From positions 26,351 through 90,350 of the forward strand of contig JAMPFA010000003.1 in the NCBI GenBank assembly GCA_023664725.1: DNA of 64,000 bases, given 5' to 3'. A program made the translations under genes and the position numbers. Position 1 is the first letter of the stretch. The number at the start of each line of letters is the position of its first letter. A model generated the notes under the pieces. It saw only the letters and a program-made list of their open reading frames with translations. It was not told where the DNA came from and did no database searches. This stretch comes from Roseburia sp. (GTDB lineage Bacteria > Bacillota > Clostridia > Lachnospirales > Lachnospiraceae). Shown here one piece after another: positions 43,475 through 52,301 of the stretch.

Positions 43475-44761
43475 ATGAAAATTTTGATTAAAGGCGGCAG
43501 GGTGATCGATCCTGCCACAAAGACGGACGCCATGGTGGATGTTTTGATTTCCGCAGGAAAAATTTCTAAAGTGGAAAAAGGGATAAAGGATAAGGCAGAC
43601 AGGGAGATTGACGCAAACGGATGCCTTGTGATGCCTGGATTTATCGACCTGCATGTGCATCTGCGGGACCCGGGGTTTGAGGAAAAAGAAACGATTGAGA
43701 CAGGGACAAAAGCTGCGGCAAAAGGGGGATACACAACGATTCTTGCCATGCCAAACACAAAACCGGTGGTGGACAATGCCGATGTGGTGAACTACGTACA
43801 CAATAAGGCCAGAAATTTTTCAGGAGTGAATGTCTTACAGATCGGAGCAGTCACAAAGGGGCAGAAGGGTGAGGAAGTTTCAGATATCAGAGGTATGGTA
43901 AAAGCGGGAAGCCCGGCGATATCAGAGGACGGAAAGTCTGTGATGGATACGGCGGTTTACCGGGAGGCCATGAAGATTGCAAAGGAGGAGGGCATTCCAG
44001 TGTTTGCCCACTGTGAGGATGCGTTTCTTGTGGGAGAAGGAATCGTAAATGACGGTCCAAAGGCAAGGGAGTTAGGGTATCCCGGAATAGCCAATGAGGT
44101 GGAGGATACTATTGCGGCAAGGGATATTATGCTGGCAAAGGCTGTGGGGGTGAAACTTCATCTGTGCCATTGTTCCACAAGCGACAGTGTGCTTTTGTTA
44201 AAGCATGCAAAGGAGGAAAATATTGATGTGACAGGGGAGGCATGCCCTCATCACTTTACACTGTGCGAAGATGACATTTTGGAGGATGACCCGAACTATA
44301 AAATGAACCCGCCCCTCCGGGCCAGGAAGGATCTGGAGGCGATCCGAAAGGGGCTGAAAGAAGACATTATCGATGTGATCGCCACAGACCATGCGCCCCA
44401 TGCCCCCTATGAGAAGGGCATCTCCATGAGAAAATCTCCCTTTGGCATTGTTGGCCTTGAGACGGCGGCAGCCCTCACTTACTCTGAGCTGGTGTTAAAA
44501 GAGGGGCTTACCCCTATGCAGATGGCGGAGAAGATGAGCTATAATCCGGCAAAGGTGATCGGCATCGACAAGGGAAGCTTAGAGGTGGGAAAAATTGCGG
44601 ATGTGGTAATTTTTGACCCGAGGAAAGTGTATGCCATCGATGCGGGCAAATTTGCCAGCAAGTCCAGGAACACGCCCTTCCATGGCAGAAAAGTCACAGG
44701 GCAGGTGAAGGCCACAATTTCATCCGGGGAAGTGATTTACGAGAATAAGGAGGAACAATAG
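43475..44761 (+). CDS. pyrC: Dihydroorotase
   Basis: 428 residues, class I dihydroorotase. It closes carbamoyl-aspartate to dihydroorotate in pyrimidine synthesis. Metal-binding motifs: DLHVHLRDPGFEEKETIETG, the histidine at 'VKLHLCHCSTSDS', GEACPHHFTL, and the catalytic Asp in IATDHAPHA. 'NTPFHGRKVTG' near the end is typical. It is the first gene of pyrC-pyrF-pyrK-pyrD, and pyrF begins one base after its stop. Confidence 0.95.
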   Translation: MKILIKGGRVIDPATKTDAMVDVLISAGKISKVEKGIKDKADREIDANGCLVMPGFIDLHVHLRDPGFEEKETIETGTKAAAKGGYTTILAMPNTKPVVDNADVVNYVHNKARNFSGVNVLQIGAVTKGQKGEEVSDIRGMVKAGSPAISEDGKSVMDTAVYREAMKIAKEEGIPVFAHCEDAFLVGEGIVNDGPKARELGYPGIANEVEDTIAARDIMLAKAVGVKLHLCHCSTSDSVLLLKHAKEENIDVTGEACPHHFTLCEDDILEDDPNYKMNPPLRARKDLEAIRKGLKEDIIDVIATDHAPHAPYEKGISMRKSPFGIVGLETAAALTYSELVLKEGLTPMQMAEKMSYNPAKVIGIDKGSLEVGKIADVVIFDPRKVYAIDAGKFASKSRNTPFHGRKVTGQVKATISSGEVIYENKEEQ

Positions 44762-44762
44762 A

Positions 44763-45692
44763 ATGATAGGGAAGCTGGCAGAAAAGATAAAAAAGACAGG
44801 TGCGCCGGTCTGTGTGGGGCTTGACCCCATGCTTGACTATATACCAGAGGATGTAAAGGATAAGGCATACAAAGAGTATGGAGAGACTCTGGAGGGGGCG
44901 GCAGAGGCAGTGTGGCAGTTTAACAGAGCGATCATTGATGCCACATATGATCTGATTCCCTCAGTAAAGCCCCAGATAGCCATGTATGAGCAGTTTGGCA
45001 TTCCGGGCCTTGCGGCATTTAAAAAGACAGTGGATTACTGCCACGAGAAAGACCTGGTGGTGATCGGGGACGTAAAGCGCGGGGATATCGGCTCCACCTC
45101 CGGGGCCTATGCGGTTTCACATCTTGGGAAAGTCCAGGTGGGAGGCAGTTCCTATGCCGCATTTGACGAGGATTTCTGTACGGTAAACCCCTATCTTGGA
45201 ATTGACGGGGTAAAGCCTTTTATCGATGTGTGCAAAGAGGAGAAAAAAGGAATTTTTATCCTGGTAAAGACCTCCAACCCTTCCAGTGGAGATTTTCAGG
45301 ACAGGCAGATTGATGGAAGGCCTCTGTACGAGTGGGTGGGAGAGAAAGTTGCAGAGTGGAGCAGCGCCTGCATGGGAGATTCCTACAGTTATGTGGGAGC
45401 TGTCGTGGGGGCAACTTATCCGAAGCAGGGAGAGATTCTGCGAAAACTTATGCCAAAGAGCTTTATCTTAGTGCCCGGCTACGGCGCCCAGGGAGGAAAA
45501 GGAGCGGATCTGGTGCACTTCTTTAACGAGGACGGCCTGGGGGCAGTGGTAAATTCTTCCAGGGGGATCATTGCGGCATACAAGCAGGAGAAATATAAAA
45601 AATTCGGCCCTGAGAATTTCGGGGAGGCCTCCAGAGCGGCTGTCTGTGATATGATCGCAGATATTGACGGAGCCCTTAAGAAATCAAAATAG
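44763..45692 (+). CDS. pyrF: Orotidine 5'-phosphate decarboxylase (type 2)
   Basis: 309 residues, the longer type 2 form. It removes CO2 from OMP to give UMP. Motifs: VCVGLDPMLDYIP, the catalytic GDVKRGDIGSTS (Lys/Asp pair), ILVKTSNPSSG, LVPGYGAQGG and NSSRGIIAAYK. Second gene of the pyr operon. Confidence 0.95.
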   Translation: MIGKLAEKIKKTGAPVCVGLDPMLDYIPEDVKDKAYKEYGETLEGAAEAVWQFNRAIIDATYDLIPSVKPQIAMYEQFGIPGLAAFKKTVDYCHEKDLVVIGDVKRGDIGSTSGAYAVSHLGKVQVGGSSYAAFDEDFCTVNPYLGIDGVKPFIDVCKEEKKGIFILVKTSNPSSGDFQDRQIDGRPLYEWVGEKVAEWSSACMGDSYSYVGAVVGATYPKQGEILRKLMPKSFILVPGYGAQGGKGADLVHFFNEDGLGAVVNSSRGIIAAYKQEKYKKFGPENFGEASRAAVCDMIADIDGALKKSK

Positions 45693-45701
45693 GAGAGTAC
45701 A

Positions 45702-46469
45702 ATGGCAGAGAAAAAGAGAGAAAAAGCGATGGTGATGTCTCAAAGAGAGATATCGCCTGGAATTTTTGACATGTGGATCTCCACGGGAGAAATTGCAGCC
45801 ATGGCAAAGCCGGGGCAGTTTTTATCCCTCTATTGTAAGGACGGCAGCAGGCTTTTGCCAAGACCTATCAGTATCTGTGAGATAGACCGGAAGGAGAGAT
45901 CCCTTCGCCTTGTGTACCGCATGGCAGGGAAGGGAACAGAGGAATTTTCTGGTATGAAGCCGGGGGAGGAGCTGGAGATCTTAGGACCCTTAGGAAATGG
46001 CTTTCCCCTGAAAGAGAAAAAGGCATTTTTAGTGGGAGGGGGCATTGGGATTCCCCCGATGCTGCAGCTCTCCAAAGAATTAAACGGTGAAAAACAGATC
46101 CTTCTGGGATATCGGGACAGTCTGTTTTTGAATGAGGACTTTGCCCCTTACGGAAAGGTGTACCTTGCCACAGAGGACGGCAGCGCAGGGACAAAGGGAA
46201 ATGTGATAGACGCAATAGAGGAAAACGGCCTCACTGCGGATATCATTTACGCCTGCGGTCCCTTACCTATGCTTCGGGCATTAAAATCCTATGCAAAAGA
46301 CCATGGGATCGAGTGCTATGTCTCTTTGGAAGAGCGTATGGCATGCGGCATCGGGGCATGTCTTGGGTGTGTCTGCAAATCTCTGGAAGTGGACGGGCAT
46401 ACCAATGTGCACAACAAGAGGATATGCAAAGAGGGCCCGGTATTTTTTGCACAGGAGGTGGAGTTCTGA
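45702..46469 (+). CDS. pyrK: Dihydroorotate dehydrogenase electron-transfer subunit
   Basis: 255 residues. It carries electrons from PyrD to NAD+ in the class 1B enzyme. An FAD-binding part (GQFLSLYCKD, LPRPISICEI, LVYRMAGKGTEEFS), an NAD-binding part (AFLVGGGIGIPPML, YACGPLPMLRAL) and four cysteines for a [2Fe-2S] cluster (CGIGACLGCVCK and RICKEGPVF) are visible. Its stop overlaps the pyrD start (TGATG), so subunit output is coupled. Confidence 0.95.
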   Translation: MAEKKREKAMVMSQREISPGIFDMWISTGEIAAMAKPGQFLSLYCKDGSRLLPRPISICEIDRKERSLRLVYRMAGKGTEEFSGMKPGEELEILGPLGNGFPLKEKKAFLVGGGIGIPPMLQLSKELNGEKQILLGYRDSLFLNEDFAPYGKVYLATEDGSAGTKGNVIDAIEENGLTADIIYACGPLPMLRALKSYAKDHGIECYVSLEERMACGIGACLGCVCKSLEVDGHTNVHNKRICKEGPVFFAQEVEF

Positions 46470-47371
46470 TGGATCTTAGGGTGAATCTGGCAGGTGTGGA
46501 ACTGAAAAATCCTGTGATGACGGCTTCCGGTACCTTCGGTTCCGGGGAGGAATTTTCTGAATTTACGGATTTAAACAGCCTTGGGGCTGTGGTGACAAAG
46601 GGAGTTGCCAATGTTCCCTGGGAGGGAAATCCCACCCCCAGGGTGGCGGAGGTCTACGGCGGGATGTTAAATGCCGTGGGGCTTCAAAATCCGGGGATCG
46701 ATCTGTTTATCAAACGGGATATCCCTTTTTTAAAAAAAATTAACACGAAAATCATTGTAAATGTCTGTGGGAAGAGCGTCTCCGATTACTGTGAAGTGGT
46801 GGAGCGTTTAGGGGATGAGCCTGTGGATATGCTGGAGATCAACATTTCCTGCCCCAATGTGAAGGAGGGGGGCATTGCCTTCGGACAGGATGCGAAGGCG
46901 GTGGAAAGAATTACCAGGGAAGTGAAAAAGCATGCAAAGCAGCCTGTGATCATGAAATTAAGCCCCAATGTGACGGATATCACAGAGATGGCAAGGGCGG
47001 CAGAGGCCGGGGGGGCAGATGTTTTGTCTCTCATCAACACCATCACGGGGATGAAGATTGACATTCACAAAAAGCAGTTTGTGCTGGCAAATAAAACCGG
47101 CGGGATGTCCGGGCCGGCCATCCATCCTGTGGCGGTTCGCATGGTGTATCAGGTTTCCCAGGCGGTTTCTCTGCCCATTATCGGCATGGGAGGCATAATG
47201 ACGGCAGAAGATGCCATTGAGATGATGCTGGCAGGTGCGGCTGCGGTGTCTGTGGGGACGGCAAATTTTCGCAATCCCGCTGCCACCATGGAGATCATAG
47301 AGGGAATGAAAGAATATCTGAGAGAACAGGGCATAGATCAGATTAAAGATTTGGTGGGAATTGTCCGATAG
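46469..47371 (+). CDS. pyrD: Dihydroorotate dehydrogenase, catalytic subunit (class 1B)
   Basis: 300 residues from the ATG at 46469, after AGGAGGTG. It oxidises dihydroorotate to orotate with FMN. Motifs: NPVMTASGTFGSGEEF, the substrate loop GLQNPGID, the catalytic cysteine in NISCPNVKEGG, KLSPNVTDI, NTITGMKID, GGMSGPAIHPVAVRMV and IIGMGGIMTAEDAIE. Last gene of the pyr cluster here. pyrE and pyrB are not in the window. Confidence 0.95.
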   Translation: MDLRVNLAGVELKNPVMTASGTFGSGEEFSEFTDLNSLGAVVTKGVANVPWEGNPTPRVAEVYGGMLNAVGLQNPGIDLFIKRDIPFLKKINTKIIVNVCGKSVSDYCEVVERLGDEPVDMLEINISCPNVKEGGIAFGQDAKAVERITREVKKHAKQPVIMKLSPNVTDITEMARAAEAGGADVLSLINTITGMKIDIHKKQFVLANKTGGMSGPAIHPVAVRMVYQVSQAVSLPIIGMGGIMTAEDAIEMMLAGAAAVSVGTANFRNPAATMEIIEGMKEYLREQGIDQIKDLVGIVR

Positions 47372-47414
47372 AATAGTCATAGAATGGCTGTGCAAAGGAT
47401 TGCGAGGAAGGTTT

Positions 47415-50400
47415 ATGAGAAAGAGAAAAATTTTGAGTGTAGCATTGTTAGTCTGTATGCTGGTGTCTGTTTTGCCGGTTCAGTTGTTGGCGGCCCAGAC
47501 GGATGTGTCTGCCCTGGAGAACGAAGAAATTGGAGAGCCAGAAGATACGGAGAGGATGGCAGCGCCAGATAAACCGGAGGACGTAGAGGGCAGTTTGGCT
47601 GAGGAGACTTCTGAGACCACAGAAGAGACGGAGACATCTGAGGATCAGAAAAATTTTCAGGCAGGATCTACAGAGGAGTTTGTCGGCGATTCCCCGGATG
47701 AGGCGCCGGAAGCAACAGAGGATTTGCAGGATGCGTTATCTTTTACATTGGAGGATTTGGACGAGGAGATAATGGAGCTGGCGGATGAGAGCGGTACGGC
47801 AGTCTCCGGAAGCTGCGGGGTAAATCTTTCATGGACTTTTGATGCGAAGGCAGGGATTCTGCAGATCAGCGGTACGGGGGAGATGGAAAATTATGAGATG
47901 GCTGAATTTTCCAGCATTCCCTGGAATTCCCAGAGGGAAAACATCAAAAAAGTTGTGATAGAACCCGGCGTGACAAGTATCGGAAGCAATGCATTCCTGA
48001 ACTGTATAAATCTTACAGAGGCAGAGCTTCCAGAGAGCGTTTCCAGTATTGGCAGCCAGGCATTTGACGGGTGCATCAGTTTAAGAGAAATAGAAATCCC
48101 TGACAAAGTTACCAGTATAAAAAATCTTACTTTTATAAATTGCAGCGGGCTAAAAAAGGTTACATTGCCGGAAGGGATTACCAGTATAGAGCAGTGGGCT
48201 TTTATGGGATGTACACTTCAGGAATTGACCATGCCTAATGGAATAGAAAATGTGGCAGAAGATGCTTTTAAGGATACCACTGTGGAAAAGCTGACGCTTA
48301 CCGGCGAAGGCACTGTGGAAAGTACGGGATTGATAGACCAATCCAGAAAAGCATTGAAGGAGGTAGTTATCTGTCAGGGAATTACGGAAATCGATGCAGA
48401 TACTTTTGGAGCCTGCGAAAACCTGGTACGGGTAGAACTTCCAGAGGGAATAACAAGGATTGGGGAGCGTGCATTTGAGGGCTGTACAAAGCTCAAAGGC
48501 CTTGTGATACCGGAGAGTGTGGAATTTATAGGGCAGTTGGCGTTTGCACATTGTGAGAGCCTGGAAGAGATCCGTGTGCCGGAAGGCATCACCAGTATTC
48601 CGTGGATGACATTTTCTGACTGCACAAATCTGCGGAGAGTGGAGATACCGGACAGTGTAACTTCAATAGAATTTTCGGCATTTAACAGGTGTATGTCACT
48701 GGAAACGATTGTTTTGCCGGAAGGACTTACTTTTATAGGACAGGCAGCATTTTCAAACTGTAGCAGCCTTACAAACCTTGTGATACCAGAGAGTGTGGAA
48801 CAGATAGATGAGGAGGCATTTATGGATTGCCTTCTTGTGGAACTGACCTTGCCAAACGGAATTGAAAATCTGGCAAAGAATGCTTTTGACGGAAACAAGG
48901 TAAAAAAACTCACCGTTACCGGGGAGGGAGACCTGGTAAATTATAAAGGAATGGATGTGGGAATATTCTATTTTGCCCCCTGGACAGACGGGGCAGATAA
49001 TCTAGAAGAAGTAGTCATTTCTAACGGCATTACGGGAATTGACGAGATGGCATTTGCAGGATGCATTAATCTTACAAAAGTGCAGATTTCGGATACGGTG
49101 GCATATATCGGGGAGAGTGCGTTTTCGCTTTGTTTGAAACTGAGGGAAATCGTGATACCGGACAGCGTGACTTTTATGGCGGAGAGAGTGTTTGAGGGAT
49201 GCGAGAATCTTACAAGAGTTACTCTTCCCAGTCATATTACGTCTATCGAAGATAGGACTTTTGACAGGTGTAATCTGACTTCTGTGGAGCTGCCTGCAGG
49301 CGTCACCAGTATCGGGGAGCGGGCTTTTGCGGAGTGCCAGGCATTAGAGAAGTTGACATTGCCGGAGGGATTAGAAAGCATAGGAAACAGTGCATTTTCC
49401 TATTGTGGCCATCTCACAAGCCTTGTGATACCGGACAGTGTCACCAGTGTGGGTGACAGAGCTTTTGAGGAGTGTGAGATTAATAATCTGACCCTGCCAA
49501 ATAATGCCGCTTACAGCGTACAGGCTCCGTTTGCTGGGAATCCGCTGGAAAAGGTAATGATTACCGGAACAGGGGAGGCGGGGAGCGATATTGCAAGTGT
49601 TATTTCCCCGGTGGCTTCTATGGATGTTCCACAGCGGGAGTTGGTGATAAGCCGGGGAATATCCGGGATAGCTGATCTGGCATTTACGGGAGGCGGCGGA
49701 TTTGCAAGAATAGAGTTAGCCGACACAGTGACGCATATTGGGAAAAATGCCTTTTGGATGAATGGAATTACAGACACCATCATCGTGCCGGACAGCGTTA
49801 CATCCATAGGGGAGGGTGCATTTTCAGAGTGTTTGAATATAACCCAGATCCATATACCGGAAAAAGTCACCAGAATAGAAAATAGTACCTATGCAGGTTG
49901 TTGGAATCTGACGTCTGTAGATATTCCGGATTCTGTTACCTACATAGGAAATTCTGCATTTGGCAACTGTTCTAAATTGCAGGAAATAATTATTCCGGAT
50001 AATGTTACTGCCATAGGGGCATATGCATTTTCCTATTGTGCAGATTTAAAAAAGATTGTGATATTAGATAATGTGACCGAATTTGGAGAGAAAGTATTTG
50101 ATCAGAGCCCGAATGTGACAATATACGGATATACAGGTTCTGAGGCAGAAGCTTATGCAGATGCCTATCAGATTCCCTTTGTTCCGCTGACAAAGCCGGA
50201 GGAGCCAGAGAAGCCGGATCCGGAAAAACCAGAACCGGAAGAACCAGAACCGGAGGAACCTGGAACAGAGGATCCGGAAAAACCAGAACCAGAAGAACCT
50301 GGAACAGAGGATCCGGAAAAACCAGACATCACAGAATCAAGCATTTCCAATTGCGTCATTACCGTTGCGGAGGAAACTTATGTCTACGATGGAACAGAGA

Positions 50401-51563
50401 AACGTCCGGAGACGATAGTGAAATTTGGAGATGAGACATTGACGGAGGATGAGGACTATACACTGATTTACGGAAACAATACCAATGCAGGCATCGCCAC
50501 GGTTACCGTTATCGGAATGGGGAGGTTTTCCGGAGGGGTAAAGAAAATTTTTTCCATATCGCCAAAGGAGATCAGTGATCTGAGTTACAGGTATTTTGAA
50601 GAAGTCAGTTACAGGGGATTGGAAGTAAGGCCCAGCGTGGCTATTACATACGGCGAACTGTCCTTAAAAAACCTGACGGATTATGTGTTAAACTATGAAA
50701 ACAATATAGAAGTGGGAACTGCCAGTTTAATTATCACCGGAACAGGCAACTACAAAGGCATGAAAAGACTGGACTTTGTCATTAATCCAAAGTCCATCGC
50801 AAGTACCCTGGCAAGATTGGAAGTCTACAGTTATCTGAGTGACGGAAAAGAAAAGACGCCGGAAGTCATAGTGATGAACGGCAGGGACAGGCTGGTGGAA
50901 AATCAGGACTATACCCTCACTTATGTCAATAATGTAAAGCCCGGGGTTGCAGTGGCATTTTTGGAAGGGATCGGAAACTATACCGGGACATTGCAGCTCA
51001 AATTCACCATAAGGCTGGCTACACCTGTTTTAAAGAGCGCAGAGTGTACATCTTCCGGCATCAAAATATCCTGGAAGAAGGCGTCCCAGGCAGACAGCTA
51101 TAAGCTGTTTAGGCGGGTGAAAGACAGCGGGAAATGGGAGATTGTGGCAAACCTTACCGGCACATCTTATACGGATAAAAAGGCGAATACAAACGGAAGG
51201 ATTTACCAGTACAAAGTCTACGGTGTCTCGGACGACAAATTGAGCAGTCCCTCCGGTTTTCTGACAATCGGTTATCTGGCCCGTCCGGATATTTCCAGCG
51301 TCAGAAGCAGTAAACCAGGGCAGATAACGGTGAAGTGGAAACGAAACAAAAAGGCGGAAGGCTATGAGATCCAGTATGCTACAAAGAAAGATTTCTCCAA
51401 TGCAAAAAAAGTGACGGTCTCTGGTGGAAAGACTGTGAAAAAGACCATTACAAAGCTAAAGAAGAATCAGAAATATTATATTAGGATTCGCAGTTATACA
51501 CGCTCCGTAGGAAATTTTTATTCTCCATGGAGTGCGAAAAAGAGCCTGAAAACAGCAAAGTAA
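47415..51563 (+). CDS. BspA-like leucine-rich-repeat surface protein with MBG and FN3 domains
   Basis: 1382 residues. The ATG at 47415 follows GAGGAAGG. A signal peptide (about 1-30, ending LLAAQT) and an acidic segment lead to more than twenty LRR_5/BspA-type repeats of about 23 residues (pattern 'IGxxAFxxCxxLxxVxIPxSVTSI', about 150-925). A Pro/Glu/Lys linker follows, then three MBG-like beta domains of about 70 residues ('YDGTEKxPxVxV...DYTLTYxNN...GxATVxVxGxGNYTG'), and two fibronectin type III-like domains (about 1205-1380). No sortase motif or terminal helix is seen, so attachment may be by the beta domains. Such proteins usually bind host or bacterial surfaces. Confidence 0.9.
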   Translation: MRKRKILSVALLVCMLVSVLPVQLLAAQTDVSALENEEIGEPEDTERMAAPDKPEDVEGSLAEETSETTEETETSEDQKNFQAGSTEEFVGDSPDEAPEATEDLQDALSFTLEDLDEEIMELADESGTAVSGSCGVNLSWTFDAKAGILQISGTGEMENYEMAEFSSIPWNSQRENIKKVVIEPGVTSIGSNAFLNCINLTEAELPESVSSIGSQAFDGCISLREIEIPDKVTSIKNLTFINCSGLKKVTLPEGITSIEQWAFMGCTLQELTMPNGIENVAEDAFKDTTVEKLTLTGEGTVESTGLIDQSRKALKEVVICQGITEIDADTFGACENLVRVELPEGITRIGERAFEGCTKLKGLVIPESVEFIGQLAFAHCESLEEIRVPEGITSIPWMTFSDCTNLRRVEIPDSVTSIEFSAFNRCMSLETIVLPEGLTFIGQAAFSNCSSLTNLVIPESVEQIDEEAFMDCLLVELTLPNGIENLAKNAFDGNKVKKLTVTGEGDLVNYKGMDVGIFYFAPWTDGADNLEEVVISNGITGIDEMAFAGCINLTKVQISDTVAYIGESAFSLCLKLREIVIPDSVTFMAERVFEGCENLTRVTLPSHITSIEDRTFDRCNLTSVELPAGVTSIGERAFAECQALEKLTLPEGLESIGNSAFSYCGHLTSLVIPDSVTSVGDRAFEECEINNLTLPNNAAYSVQAPFAGNPLEKVMITGTGEAGSDIASVISPVASMDVPQRELVISRGISGIADLAFTGGGGFARIELADTVTHIGKNAFWMNGITDTIIVPDSVTSIGEGAFSECLNITQIHIPEKVTRIENSTYAGCWNLTSVDIPDSVTYIGNSAFGNCSKLQEIIIPDNVTAIGAYAFSYCADLKKIVILDNVTEFGEKVFDQSPNVTIYGYTGSEAEAYADAYQIPFVPLTKPEEPEKPDPEKPEPEEPEPEEPGTEDPEKPEPEEPGTEDPEKPDITESSISNCVITVAEETYVYDGTEKRPETIVKFGDETLTEDEDYTLIYGNNTNAGIATVTVIGMGRFSGGVKKIFSISPKEISDLSYRYFEEVSYRGLEVRPSVAITYGELSLKNLTDYVLNYENNIEVGTASLIITGTGNYKGMKRLDFVINPKSIASTLARLEVYSYLSDGKEKTPEVIVMNGRDRLVENQDYTLTYVNNVKPGVAVAFLEGIGNYTGTLQLKFTIRLATPVLKSAECTSSGIKISWKKASQADSYKLFRRVKDSGKWEIVANLTGTSYTDKKANTNGRIYQYKVYGVSDDKLSSPSGFLTIGYLARPDISSVRSSKPGQITVKWKRNKKAEGYEIQYATKKDFSNAKKVTVSGGKTVKKTITKLKKNQKYYIRIRSYTRSVGNFYSPWSAKKSLKTAK
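50192..50327 (+). repeat. Pro-Glu-Lys repeat coding for a spacer
   Basis: Imperfect tandem units coding for EEPE/EKPE/EEPGTEDPEKP motifs join the leucine-rich repeats to the beta domains. A unit with the sequence EEPGTEDPEKP occurs twice. Such low-complexity DNA is prone to slippage, so copy number may differ among strains. Confidence 0.85.
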
Positions 51564-51582
51564 GGACAAGAGATGACAGGAT

Positions 51583-51624
51583 AGCAGGGCATGTGAGTAT
51601 TTTCTCATGAGTCCTGCTTTTTTG
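51583..51624 (+). terminator. Rho-independent terminator of the BspA-like gene
   Basis: Stem AGCAGG-GCATGTGAG with CTCATGAGTCCTGCT (about 51583-51618), followed by TTTTTTG. Confidence 0.75.
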
Positions 51625-51744
51625 TGTCACCGGATGTCGATGAAAAGTCCTCCGAATAAGGCATATCTTATGAATAGTCTGCATAAAATACTAAGTAACC
51701 AACTGTATGTGTATGCAAATTCTATTCATGGAGGATTGAATAAA

Positions 51745-52236
51745 ATGAAAAAGAAAAATGTTTTATCTCTTGTAATATTTACTATGGTAATCTGCTTTTC
51801 CACGCAGATCAAGACAGACGCCCAGAGTGCGGAAACTTTTATCTCGGAAGAATGCCAGGCGTACTGTGAGGAAGTGGGGAGGGCTTACGGAATCTGCCCG
51901 GAGCTTTTAGAGGCCATTATGGAATCTGAATCTTCCGGCAATCCCAGGGCGGTAAACGGCAACTGCAAAGGTTTGATGCAGGTAAATGTCACCTATCATC
52001 AGGATAGAATGGAGCGTCTCGGAGTATCCGATATTTATGACTCCAGGGGGAATGTGCAGCTGGCGGCGGACTATCTTTTGGAATTGTTTGAGGAGTATGG
52101 TGATGTGGGGACTGTCCTTATGTTGTACAATGGAAGCAAAGATGCCATTGCCCGGGGAGCAAGAGGGGACTACACGGAATATGCCTCTAAGATTATGCGC
52201 AGATCAGAGCAGTTAGAACGGCTTCACGGAAAATAA
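51745..52236 (+). CDS. Secreted lytic transglycosylase (SLT domain)
   Basis: 163 residues from the ATG at 51745, after GGAGG. A longer open frame upstream includes the terminator and is not used. A signal peptide (about 1-26) is followed by a goose-type lysozyme/SLT fold: the catalytic Glu62 in ESSGNPRAV, GLMQVN, YDSRGNVQLAADYLLEL, MLYNGSKDA. It cuts peptidoglycan between MurNAc and GlcNAc and releases anhydro-sugars. It is small, so probably a local wall-opening enzyme. It stands alone between terminator and promoter. Confidence 0.9.
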   Translation: MKKKNVLSLVIFTMVICFSTQIKTDAQSAETFISEECQAYCEEVGRAYGICPELLEAIMESESSGNPRAVNGNCKGLMQVNVTYHQDRMERLGVSDIYDSRGNVQLAADYLLELFEEYGDVGTVLMLYNGSKDAIARGARGDYTEYASKIMRRSEQLERLHGK

Positions 52237-52237
52237 T

Positions 52238-52266
52238 TTGCACATTGACGCATTTTTATATATAAT
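52238..52266 (+). promoter_or_regulatory. Promoter of the TPR-GGDEF gene
   Basis: TTGCAC (52238-52243), 17-base spacer, TATAAT (52261-52266), 36 bases before the TTG start. Confidence 0.5.
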
Positions 52267-52301
52267 GGGAAAAGAGAAATAAAAAAATAAGGTGGGATTC
52301 T

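Noticed and set aside
47990..50130. Repeated DNA pattern that might suggest a CRISPR or tandem array
   Set aside because: The repeats are degenerate, in frame and code for leucine-rich repeats. There are no constant repeats with unique spacers.
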